DNA from: Opitutia bacterium UBA957
GTDB taxonomy: Bacteria > Verrucomicrobiota > Verrucomicrobiia > Opitutales > UBA953
Assembly (NCBI GenBank): GCA_002293065.1
Contig: DBCN01000131.1
Span: 10,326 to 22,970 of the forward strand
Length of the DNA stretch: 12,645 bases
Direction: 5' to 3'
In this document: positions 1 through 6,469 of the stretch, piece after piece
Position numbering within the stretch: position 1 is the first letter of the stretch
Layout: every line of letters starts with the position of its first letter
Program-made: the position numbers and the translations under genes
The notes under the pieces: generated by a model
What the model saw: only the letters and a program-made list of their open reading frames with translations
Databases searched by the model: none
What the model was told of the DNA's origin: nothing

Positions 1-3000
1 GGAACTACCGATGACTTCCAGGAGGTCGGATTGCAGGAGGTTGCCCGGTGCACCAAGGGCCGCGTGGGTGACGTTGGCGCCGGTGGGGTCGGGGAGTTCG
101 ATGTTTTCGGGGTTGGCGAACGGCCCGGCCGTCGGGGTGGAGAGCGCCGCCGCGTCGACTTTTCCGAGGAGGCCTTTGTTGGAGAGGCGATTGGAGAGTC
201 GGTCGGAGTTGTCGGCTTTATTCGCGTAATATTTGTCCGAACGGAAGATCGCGGATTGGAGCGCCCCGCAGCGCGAGACCAGCGGACTCGGGTGGAGGAA
301 GCGGTTGACGAATTCCGTGAGGCCCAAATAAGGCGTGGCGGCGATCAGCTGCCCGCGGAAGATGCGGGCCGCGGGTGGGTAACCTTGGTCGCGTTCGGTC
401 CGCGTCAGCACCTTGAAGCGAGCCTTGTTCTCCTCCACGATGGCTTTGGCCAAGTTGCGCACTTGGTCATCGGAAAGGCTGGTGAAGCCGGACCAGTTCG
501 AGGTGTTCGTCATCGAGCCGGCGGCGACCGCCGCGGTGCCTTGGGGGAGTGCCCGGGGGTAACGGGCGTTCTGGGGCTGGATCGGAGCGCTAGTGGTGTT
601 CGGTAGGTTCGCGGCGTAGCGGGTGGTGGCGGCCGCTTTAGCCGCTCCGAGCACCGCCGTCCATGCCTCGACCGAGGTGCTGTTGACGTTGAAGGTGCCG
701 TCGTGGAGGAGGACCGAGGCCGACCGCCGGTAGTCGCCCATGGCGGCGCGGAGATCGGGGCCGCCGCGGTATTCGCCGAGCAGGCGCATGCGCGGGTTGT
801 TCAGCGGCTGGAAGCCGTTGACGAAGTCGTCTAGCACCTGGCTGAGGGAACGGGTCTCGGCGGGGGTGGTGTTCGGGTTGCCATTGCCATTGGCGTTCGC
901 ATTGGCGTTCGGATTGGCCGTGGGGTCGGCCGGGATGGGGTCGGCCGGCGTCGCGGCCTTGGCCATCTCGGGCGCGGCGCTGGACAGGAAGAACTGGTCC
1001 CAGACGGCGTTGTTGAGCAGGTAAGCTTGGTCGTAATCGGTCCAGTTGGGGCTGGTGAGCTGCGTGGTCCGTTGCCCATTGACCTGCGTGTGGGCGAAAC
1101 TGCTGCCGATTCCGAGCAACGGTTGTTGGTCGCGCATGCTGAGGTTCGCGTGCGCATACTGGGCCAGCCCGGTCGGCGGGGCGAGGGGGATTTCCGTTTG
1201 GACGGCGACCGTCGATCCCGAGCTGTTCACGGAGTAGCCGCCATATCCAAGACCGCTGGTGGTTTGCAGGATTTCGGACCAAGAAGAGGGACGGAAAAGG
1301 CGCATGCGGTAACTCGGTGACGCCCCCACGTAGCCGTTGCCTTCGCCGAGGTCGGTCCGGCCGGCTCCGTCCGCCCGGCAGGAGGCCGCCATCGGGTTGG
1401 AATGGGTGAAGACCGGGAAGGGGGAGTTCGTCCAATCCGCGGTCTTGACCGAGAGGTCCATAACGGTGATGACCGAAGGGGGCAGGGGTGTGCCCCGATT
1501 ATTGTATTTGGGCGCGATCCACGAGTAGTTGGGGAAGAACTTCTCACCCGCGGAGCCCACGCGCGCGGGGTTGAGGTCCCGATAGAACAGCTCGGTGTGT
1601 TCGCTGGATTTGCTGTAGAAATTGGCCGTGGACGCCGTCTTGTTGATCACGTCGCCCGGCCAGCACGCCAGGCCTTGGCGGATGCGGAAGTCTCCCGCGG
1701 GCAGGACTTCGAAACCGAAGGCGTCATCGTAATACCACCGGGAATCTTCGCCGAACCCCCAATCGTTGAGCGTATCGTTGAACCCGCCCGACTGATTGAA
1801 GGTGTTGGAGAGTTCGACGACGCGTTTCCAATCCTGCATATTGGGGGAGCTGCAGGAAAGCACGCGGAATTCGCCGGGTTTGAGCGTGAGGTTCGGCAGG
1901 TAGAGGCGGAACATGTCGTTCGCGTTCGCCTGTTGGTCATCCTGCTGCATGAAGAAGGAGCTGAGCGGAATCTCGTAGGTCGACGTCGGGCCGGTGCCGT
2001 AGGCGGCGTAGCGCTTGTAACGGAAGATCCACTGGTCCCAGTTCGTGAACGAGACCGCGAGCGCATAAGTGCCCGGCGCGCCGTTGCGGGCTTCGAAATT
2101 CATCGCCACGTTGTAGGGGTTGTGGACGACGACGATGGGGGTCAGGTTGAAGTAGATGGCGGCGCCGCCCTGGGGGGCGTACTCGATGTTGACGCTGAAC
2201 ACCATCATCACGCGGTGGATGTAGGGTGTGGCCGCGACGTTGAGTTGCCGGGGCACAGGCTGGGCGCCCAGGTTCCAGAAGTTGCCGAAATCCGTGGCCT
2301 GCGGGTTGAGCGAAGCATGGTCGCCGTTGTAGGTCAGGCCGTAGCTGTAGGTGGTCTGGCGGACGTTGTTCGGGTCCGCGTTCGCCGTCGGCGGCATGAT
2401 GCGGCTGGCGTTCGGATAGAAGGTGCGTGCCTTCAGCGTCGGCTGGCCCGCCGCGTCCCAGCCGACTTGCTTGTAGAGTCGATGGTAGTCGCGCAAGGCC
2501 CACCAGGCGGGCCCGCGCACCTCGCCCTCCAGCGTGGTTCGGTTGAAGACCGGGGTCACGGTCAGGGAGTTGCCGTCGAGCGGCACGCGCATGGCGACGG
2601 CATCGATGCCGTTCGCGGTCCCGGTCGCGGCGGCGCCCGTCATGCCGCCGCCGAACTCGGTTCGCTGAAAGTCGGCATCCGCGAGTTCGAAGGCCAAGGA
2701 AAGGTCGCGCTTCAGGCCTCCATGGTAGGAATCGGCCAAGACCCCGGCCGCGCTGGCGGTAAGGTCATGGAAAAGCCGATTCGAGTTGGGCGTTGCCGTC
2801 GTTCCTTCGCTGAAGCCCGTGAGGTTGCGGATGTCGCCGAAGGTCTGACCGCGCGCCATGCCATCATCGGGGGTATGGTTCTCGAATCCGGCCAGGAGCG
2901 CGAGACCGGGGGTCACCGGGTTGCGTAGCGCCAAGAGGTTGCCGAGCGAATTAGCCGTGCCGGTGGTCCGTCCGTCGAAGAGGTTGAAGCGAGCCTTGAT

Positions 3001-3615
3001 GCCTTCGTCGCCGACCCAGTAGGCGTATTTGCCCGAAGTGTCGTCGGGAAAAGTTAAGCGCGGCAACGCGACCAGGCCGCTGGGCTTGTCGGCCTCCGCC
3101 CCGCTCGCGCTTCCCATGCCGACGAGGGTGATGAGGCTGTTCGGCGTCGGCGTGTAGTCCTTCTGCCAAGGAAGCCAGATCGGAGCAGGGTAGTCGGCTT
3201 CGCCGGAGAGTGAGACCATCTGGGCGCCCGATTCGAAATCATCCCGTCCGCTCACGAGCCAGTGGGGCGGCTGGTTCGGTCGTTGGGTGTTCCATACACC
3301 CGTCCACATCGGGTTGCGCAGGTCGCTGATGGCGACGTCGGGTTGGGCGAGGTCGGCCCGCGCCGTGACGCGTCGGTCGGGTCCCGCTTCTTGTTGGGTG
3401 TGGGCCAAGGCCAGCCGCATGGCGACGATCCCGTTGAGGCGGGCGCGCAAGGCCAGTTGCGCATGCGTGGCCAAACGGCTTTCGACGGAAAGAAAGGCCG
3501 CCACCACGATTACGGAGAGGATCATGATGCTCAGCACGACCAGCGAGAGCAGCAGGGTGAAGCCGGTGCGACTTGCGGCGGGCCGGGGGTGGGGTTGTGG
3601 CGTGGGGCGCAACAA
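1..3615 (-). CDS. Verru_Chthon cassette protein A-like giant pseudopilin-like protein (3' end beyond window)
   Basis: Reading the minus strand from 3615 to position 1 gives 1205 codons with no stop; I checked every codon. The N-terminus is an Arg/Pro-rich leader ending in RTG at 16-18, then FTLLLSLVVLSIMILSVIVV (19-38), a prepilin-peptidase-type G|F junction and hydrophobic helix. The mature residue 5 is Leu instead of the usual Glu. Next come GPDRRVTARADL (78-89), NPMWTGVW (101-108) and PPHWLVSG (116-123), which I recognise as the signature of the uncharacterised verrucomicrobial family 'Verru_Chthon cassette protein A' (over 1000 residues, found beside other prepilin-like cassette proteins). 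An Asp/Pro/Asn/Ala low-complexity linker lies near 890-914. No ATG or GTG precedes the helix after the in-frame stop at 3709-3711, so TTG at 3615 (or the adjacent TTG at 3612) is the likely start. It is probably exported and membrane-tethered, perhaps in an envelope or pseudopilus structure (inference). The C-terminus and any cassette partners are off-window. Confidence 0.8.
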   Translation of the reverse strand, partial: MLRPTPQPHPRPAASRTGFTLLLSLVVLSIMILSVIVVAAFLSVESRLATHAQLALRARLNGIVAMRLALAHTQQEAGPDRRVTARADLAQPDVAISDLRNPMWTGVWNTQRPNQPPHWLVSGRDDFESGAQMVSLSGEADYPAPIWLPWQKDYTPTPNSLITLVGMGSASGAEADKPSGLVALPRLTFPDDTSGKYAYWVGDEGIKARFNLFDGRTTGTANSLGNLLALRNPVTPGLALLAGFENHTPDDGMARGQTFGDIRNLTGFSEGTTATPNSNRLFHDLTASAAGVLADSYHGGLKRDLSLAFELADADFQRTEFGGGMTGAAATGTANGIDAVAMRVPLDGNSLTVTPVFNRTTLEGEVRGPAWWALRDYHRLYKQVGWDAAGQPTLKARTFYPNASRIMPPTANADPNNVRQTTYSYGLTYNGDHASLNPQATDFGNFWNLGAQPVPRQLNVAATPYIHRVMMVFSVNIEYAPQGGAAIYFNLTPIVVVHNPYNVAMNFEARNGAPGTYALAVSFTNWDQWIFRYKRYAAYGTGPTSTYEIPLSSFFMQQDDQQANANDMFRLYLPNLTLKPGEFRVLSCSSPNMQDWKRVVELSNTFNQSGGFNDTLNDWGFGEDSRWYYDDAFGFEVLPAGDFRIRQGLACWPGDVINKTASTANFYSKSSEHTELFYRDLNPARVGSAGEKFFPNYSWIAPKYNNRGTPLPPSVITVMDLSVKTADWTNSPFPVFTHSNPMAASCRADGAGRTDLGEGNGYVGASPSYRMRLFRPSSWSEILQTTSGLGYGGYSVNSSGSTVAVQTEIPLAPPTGLAQYAHANLSMRDQQPLLGIGSSFAHTQVNGQRTTQLTSPNWTDYDQAYLLNNAVWDQFFLSSAAPEMAKAATPADPIPADPTANPNANANANGNGNPNTTPAETRSLSQVLDDFVNGFQPLNNPRMRLLGEYRGGPDLRAAMGDYRRSASVLLHDGTFNVNSTSVEAWTAVLGAAKAAATTRYAANLPNTTSAPIQPQNARYPRALPQGTAAVAAGSMTNTSNWSGFTSLSDDQVRNLAKAIVEENKARFKVLTRTERDQGYPPAARIFRGQLIAATPYLGLTEFVNRFLHPSPLVSRCGALQSAIFRSDKYYANKADNSDRLSNRLSNKGLLGKVDAAALSTPTAGPFANPENIELPDPTGANVTHAALGAPGNLLQSDLLEVIGSS

Positions 3616-3653
3616 AGTATTTTCTATATAGTGGCCGGGCGGTGCTTTCGCAA
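3616..3653 (-). promoter_or_regulatory. Putative sigma70-type promoter of the Verru_Chthon_A-like gene
   Basis: On the minus strand TTGCGA (3653-3648) and TATATA (3630-3625) are separated by exactly 17 bp. Nine bases then precede the TTG codon at 3615, so the expected transcription start lies only 2-3 nt before it. This would give an almost leaderless mRNA. No Shine-Dalgarno-like sequence lies between -10 and the start. Confidence 0.5.
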
Positions 3654-3664
3654 GTCCGTGCTGG

Positions 3665-3691
3665 GCCAGTTTGCCTGATTCTGGCTTTTTT
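3665..3691 (+). terminator. Weak terminator-like hairpin, plus strand
   Basis: GCCAG (3665-3669) pairs with CTGGC (3681-3685) across an 11-nt loop and is followed by six T (3686-3691). The stem is only 5 bp. If functional it would stop plus-strand (antisense) transcription coming out of the left-hand gene. It may be chance. Confidence 0.2.
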
Positions 3692-3708
3692 GCGGTTTGC
3701 CTCGTTCC

Positions 3709-4014
3709 CTAATCCGTATAGGAAAGCCCAAGGTGATGTCCTTCTGCGCATGCGGCGCAGGTCTTTTGGCCGGCGCACCCTGCCTGAGCACACTTCACGG
3801 GTGGGGGCACGGGCACCTCGGTAACCCCTGAGTCCAGGGCCGAGCTGGTCACCAAGCTGATCGAAATGGGTTGCGCGTGTAGGGTGGCCCCGAAGCCGGC
3901 TCCGGTCGAGTCCGCCGTTCCTGCCCGCAAAAAGAAACAAGGCAGGTTTCGGCGACGCTCGCGCAGCCCGGTTGCAGGTCCGGCTTTTTTGTTGGTGCAG
4001 TTCCGCGTTGGCAC
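3709..4014 (-). CDS. Doubtful small ORF with Cys/His-containing C-terminus
   Basis: This is a 101-codon frame starting at GTG (4014) and ending at TAG (3709-3711), inside the divergent spacer. The C-terminal third looks protein-like: Pro-rich PVPPP, then C-x4-C-x5-C-x2-C and a GHH pair, reminiscent of a metal-binding or redox site. Against it: the first 40 residues are unremarkable, there is no signal peptide and no clear start or ribosome-binding site, and the frame shares its DNA with a plus-strand terminator-like hairpin. A shorter protein starting at an internal TTG or GTG is possible. It resembles no family I recognise. The nearby gene at 5278 also encodes a small Cys-rich protein, the only circumstantial support. 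Confidence 0.27.
   Translation of the reverse strand: MPTRNCTNKKAGPATGLRERRRNLPCFFLRAGTADSTGAGFGATLHAQPISISLVTSSALDSGVTEVPVPPPVKCAQAGCAGQKTCAACAEGHHLGLSYTD
3965..3990 (+). terminator. Rho-independent terminator-like hairpin upstream of the chrA-like gene
   Basis: AGC-C-CCGG (3965-3971, one bulged C) pairs with CCGGCT (3980-3985) around the loop TTGCAGGT; a T run covers 3985-3990. It lies 45 nt before the ATG at 4035 and spans an in-frame upstream TTG at 3972, which argues against starting chrA there. What plus-strand transcript it would end is unclear: either an unrecognised small RNA or ORF in 3692-3960, or antisense read-through. Confidence 0.35.
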
Positions 4015-4034
4015 GTTTTGTTCGGTCTATCGCC

Positions 4035-5228
4035 ATGGCCTCGTTCCCGTTTTTCTTCTGGTTGCGCATGGGCTTGCTGTCCTGGGGTGGACCAGGGGCG
4101 CAGATTGCGCTCCTGGAGCAGGAATGCGTTCAGAAGCGCGGCTGGCTGACGACGGAAGCTTTCACGCGGGCCCTGGGGCTTTGCCTGTTTTTGCCGGGCC
4201 CGGAGGCGCAGCAATTGGCGGCTTGGATTGCTTGGCGAACGCACGGCTGGCGTGGAGCCGCCGCCGCCACGTTGGGCTTTGTGCTGCCAGGGTTGATCGC
4301 CTGCGGCGTCTTGGCTTGGCTTTATGCGGTGGGTAGCGGCTGGGAGCTCTTGCCGGGCGTGTTCGCGGGCGCCCGCGCCGCCGTGGCGGGGGTGATCTTG
4401 GTCGTCGGGGTGAAGATGCTGAGGCGGACCTGCGAGGCCTTGCCTCGGCGGGTGGCGGCGGGCTTATCGTTCGGTGGTCTTTTCTTCGGCGCCCCGTTTG
4501 TCTTCATCGCATTGGCATCGGGGTTGCACGGTTGGTATGTACGTCCCGAGGGTGAGGAAGCACCGCCGCCCGTGAGCGACCAGCTGCGCTCGGCGGTGAT
4601 GCGCATAGGGCGTTTCCTTTTGCCGGTGTTGCTCGTCTATTTGGCCCTATGGTTATGGCTCAAGCATAGCCACGGCTTCGTGCAGCTCGTCGAGGTCTCA
4701 CTTTTCGCGGTGCTGACGTCCTTTGGGGGCGCCTATGCCGCCCTCGGCGTTTGGCGGGTACGCGCCGACGCCTTGGGCTGGCTGGGCGATGTTCGGTTTG
4801 GCGATGCCTTGGTCGTTGGCGAAGCCACCCCGGGACCTTTGCTGTTGGCCGGTAGTTTCATCGGCTTTTTGGCGGGGTTCAACGGCGCTCTCTTCGCCGG
4901 GTATGGTGGCGTCGGACTGGGTGTCCTTGGTCTCATCACCGCGGCGGTCTTCACGTTTGTGCCTTCGACCCTGGTCCTTTTGGCCTGCGCGCCCTTGGCT
5001 GACGAGGGGGTGGGGGATCGTCGCTTTCACGATGCGCTCGGCATGGTCTCGGCCGTCGCCGCCGGGGCCATCGTCTACCTGGGTTCTGCGCTGTACTGGT
5101 CGCAAGTCTCGACCCCGCTATTCATGTTCGTTTCGGCGGTAGCCGCTTGGATGTTCTACCGGCAGAAGCTCTCCGTGCCTGCTTTGGTCGGGGTGGGGGC
5201 AATCATCGGCTTGTTCAGCGCCAGGTAA
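4035..5228 (+). CDS. chrA: Chromate transporter family protein (ChrA, CHR family), two-domain form
   Basis: An inner-membrane protein of 397 residues, the usual length of long-chain CHR proteins that carry two homologous halves. Half one has SWGGPGAQI (16-24; the family norm is FGGP), the RRGWL-like KRGWL (34-38) and the LPGP motif in LFLPGPEAQQ (51-60). Half two repeats the pattern with SFGGAYA (229-235) and EATPGPLL (263-270). About ten hydrophobic segments are visible, and a charged loop near 168-185 (PEGEEAPPP) separates the halves. Family members export chromate in resistant bacteria, but many chromosomal copies have unproven substrates. ATG 4035 is chosen over the in-frame TTG at 3972, which lies in a terminator-like hairpin and would add a poor N-terminus. 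No Shine-Dalgarno is visible. It precedes the Cys-rich gene by 49 bp. Confidence 0.85.
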   Translation: MASFPFFFWLRMGLLSWGGPGAQIALLEQECVQKRGWLTTEAFTRALGLCLFLPGPEAQQLAAWIAWRTHGWRGAAAATLGFVLPGLIACGVLAWLYAVGSGWELLPGVFAGARAAVAGVILVVGVKMLRRTCEALPRRVAAGLSFGGLFFGAPFVFIALASGLHGWYVRPEGEEAPPPVSDQLRSAVMRIGRFLLPVLLVYLALWLWLKHSHGFVQLVEVSLFAVLTSFGGAYAALGVWRVRADALGWLGDVRFGDALVVGEATPGPLLLAGSFIGFLAGFNGALFAGYGGVGLGVLGLITAAVFTFVPSTLVLLACAPLADEGVGDRRFHDALGMVSAVAAGAIVYLGSALYWSQVSTPLFMFVSAVAAWMFYRQKLSVPALVGVGAIIGLFSAR

Positions 5229-5239
5229 GCCTAATCTCC

Positions 5240-5277
5240 TTGATGTGACCTGAGCGGGCTTCATATTCATGGTCACC
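5240..5277 (+). promoter_or_regulatory. Putative promoter of the small Cys-rich gene
   Basis: TTGATG (5240-5245) and TATTCA (5264-5269) are spaced by 18 bp. The start would fall close to ATG 5278, and the alternative ATG at 5269 overlaps the -10 element. The -10 is a poor match, so the call is tentative. Confidence 0.3.
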
Positions 5278-5565
5278 ATGAAGCACCTCTTCCGCCTCCT
5301 CGCCCTCGTCACCGTTTGCTCCTCGCTGGCGTTCGCCGCGTCCACGACTGCTGCCCCTGCCAAGAAGGACGCACCCGCTGCCCCGGCCGTGGATACCTCC
5401 AAATACAAGACCGGCGGTTGCTGCGATAAGGCCGAAAAGGCCAGCAAGCCTTGCGCCCACCCTTGCTGCGTCAAGGCGGCCAAGGAAGCCAAGGTTTGCG
5501 AGAAGTGCAATCCCGCCGCCAAGGAAGCTCCGGCTCCGGCCAAGGACGCTCCGGCCACCAAGTAA
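5278..5565 (+). CDS. Small secreted Cys-rich protein with tandem CC-x9-C repeat
   Basis: 95 residues. Residues 1-20 (MKHLFRLLALVTVCSSLAFA) form a typical signal peptide with cleavage expected after AFA. An Ala/Pro/Lys spacer follows, then a Cys-rich core at 48-77 with seven cysteines, and an Ala/Pro/Lys tail. The core is two adjacent 15-residue units, CCDKAEKASKPCAHP and CCVKAAKEAKVCEKC. The product should be exported to the periplasm or outside. Metal binding or a disulfide-stabilised role is plausible, but function is unknown. The start is placed at 5278, not at the in-frame ATG 5269, because the signal peptide begins there and no ribosome-binding site favours 5269. A strong terminator follows 18 bp after the stop, so the gene is likely the end of its transcript. 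It sits just after the chromate-transporter-like gene, but a functional link is unproven. Confidence 0.75.
   Translation: MKHLFRLLALVTVCSSLAFAASTTAAPAKKDAPAAPAVDTSKYKTGGCCDKAEKASKPCAHPCCVKAAKEAKVCEKCNPAAKEAPAPAKDAPATK
5419..5508 (+). repeat. Two tandem 45-bp units encoding CC-x9-C
   Basis: Unit 1 (5419-5463) and unit 2 (5464-5508) are directly adjacent and in frame. Both start TGCTGCG and encode CC-x-KA-x-K-x-x-K-x-C at identical positions. The DNA has diverged more than the residue pattern, suggesting an old internal duplication kept by selection on Cys and Lys. Confidence 0.6.
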
Positions 5566-5583
5566 TCACGCCGTTTCCTCAGG

Positions 5584-5613
5584 AAGGCCGGACCCGTGGG
5601 TCCGGCCTTTTTT
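5584..5613 (+). terminator. Rho-independent terminator after the Cys-rich gene
   Basis: GGCCGGACC (5586-5594) pairs perfectly with GGTCCGGCC (5599-5607) across loop CGTG, followed by six T (5608-5613). AA at 5584-5585 can extend the stem. It starts 18 bp after the stop codon at 5563-5565. This is the clearest terminator in the window. Confidence 0.9.
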
Positions 5614-5625
5614 GTTAGGGGCGTC

Positions 5626-5660
5626 TTGCACCGAGGCAGGAGGTCGCTTAAGGCTGAGAG
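5626..5660 (+). promoter_or_regulatory. Weak promoter-like site before the methyltransferase gene
   Basis: TTGCAC (5626-5631), a 17-bp spacer and TAAGGC (5649-5654), six bases before ATG 5661. The -10 match is poor. A promoter is expected here because a terminator lies immediately upstream. GGAGG at 5639-5643 is 17 nt from ATG, too far for a normal Shine-Dalgarno; AAGG at 5650-5653 could serve instead. Confidence 0.22.
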
Positions 5661-6434
5661 ATGAAGCGTTACCCCGTCCTGAGTTCAATTGTCCTGCTAG
5701 GCATTGCTTTCGGCTTGTTCTTCTGGACCAAGCCGGTGGCCAAACAACCCTCCGTCGGCGGAGCCGTGGTCGCCTCTCCCTTGGTGACTTCCGCCCAGCC
5801 AGACTATGGCACCTGCGTGGCCTCTGCCGATGGAATCGGCAAGACCTTCCATGGCCGCGAGATTTCCCACGTGATGGGTCACCCCGGCATCGGTTGGTTG
5901 GAGCGGACGGAGCGCGAGAAGGAAGAGGCGCCCTCCAAAGCCATCGCCGCCCTCAAACTCGCGCCCGACGCGGTCATCGCCGACATCGGCGCAGGTTCGG
6001 GCTACTATACATTCCGGTTGGCGCCGTTGGTCCCGCAAGGCCGCGTGGTCGCCATCGATATCCAGCCCGAAATGCTGGCGTACATGAAGGAGGAAATGCG
6101 CGCGCGCGGCCTCAAGAACGTCGAGCCCCACCTGGGCTCGGTGACGGAACTCAAGCTGCCCGATGCCTCGCTCGACGCGGTCTTGATGGTCGACGCCTAC
6201 CACGAATTCGATCACCCCGCCGAGATGCTGAATTCAATCAAGGCCGCCCTGAAAAAGGGTGGACGCATCTACTTGGTGGAATTCCGGGCCGAAGACCCCA
6301 AGGTGCCCATCAAGACGCTCCACAAGATGTCCGAAGCCCAAGCCCGCAAGGAGTTCGCGGCGGCCGGGTTTCGTTTCCTGGAGAACCGTCCGGACCTGCC
6401 TTGGCAGCACCTGATGGTCTTCGAGAAGCCTTGA
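5661..6434 (+). CDS. Class I SAM-dependent methyltransferase with N-terminal export/anchor segment
   Basis: 257 residues. Residues 1-6 are MKRYPV and about 7-22 form a hydrophobic stretch, so a signal peptide or membrane anchor is predicted. A conserved linker, GREISHVMGHPGIGWLER (65-82), comes before a Rossmann-type methyltransferase domain. Motif I is ADIGAGSGYY (107-116), the acidic SAM-ribose motif is AIDIQPEM (131-138), MVDAYHEF covers 176-183, and the C-terminus has PWQHLMVF (247-254). I recognise this as a family common in Planctomycetes, Verrucomicrobia and Bacteroidetes that often carries a signal peptide. The substrate is unknown, and SAM is not expected in the periplasm, so either the domain stays cytoplasmic behind an anchor or it has another role. 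It follows a terminator and precedes the peptidase-like gene by a short gap. Confidence 0.82.
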   Translation: MKRYPVLSSIVLLGIAFGLFFWTKPVAKQPSVGGAVVASPLVTSAQPDYGTCVASADGIGKTFHGREISHVMGHPGIGWLERTEREKEEAPSKAIAALKLAPDAVIADIGAGSGYYTFRLAPLVPQGRVVAIDIQPEMLAYMKEEMRARGLKNVEPHLGSVTELKLPDASLDAVLMVDAYHEFDHPAEMLNSIKAALKKGGRIYLVEFRAEDPKVPIKTLHKMSEAQARKEFAAAGFRFLENRPDLPWQHLMVFEKP

Positions 6435-6469
6435 GTCGGTAAGCGCTTGGCATGGGGAGGGCGGAGTCT

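Larger units (their letters stand above)
3616..4034. other. Divergent intergenic region (419 bp)
   Basis: The region separates the minus-strand Verru_Chthon_A-like gene from the plus-strand chrA-like gene. It contains the promoter at 3616-3653, two plus-strand terminator-like hairpins, the doubtful Cys ORF, and a 6-bp inverted repeat CTGCGC/GCGCAG at 3744-3749 and 3755-3760. A 31-codon plus-strand ORF starting at ATG 3736 (MSFCACGAG...) is also open. I see no known structured RNA, and I cannot identify a convincing promoter for the chrA-like gene. Confidence 0.5.

Noticed and set aside
1402..2928. Plus-strand open frame of 508 codons
   Set aside because: It lies wholly antisense to the continuous 1205-codon minus frame that has a clear family signature. 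Its translation is Arg/Gly/Val-rich with no recognisable motif, as expected for a shadow frame in GC-rich DNA.
3744..3760. CTGCGC-ATGCG-GCGCAG hairpin as a regulator site or RNA element
   Set aside because: A 6-bp stem is common in DNA this GC-rich, and there is no T run or second copy.
3239..4069. Minus-strand 276-codon frame crossing the divergent spacer
   Set aside because: It overlaps the N-terminal coding part of the Verru_Chthon_A-like gene in another frame, is Arg/Pro-rich, and has no motif or plausible start.
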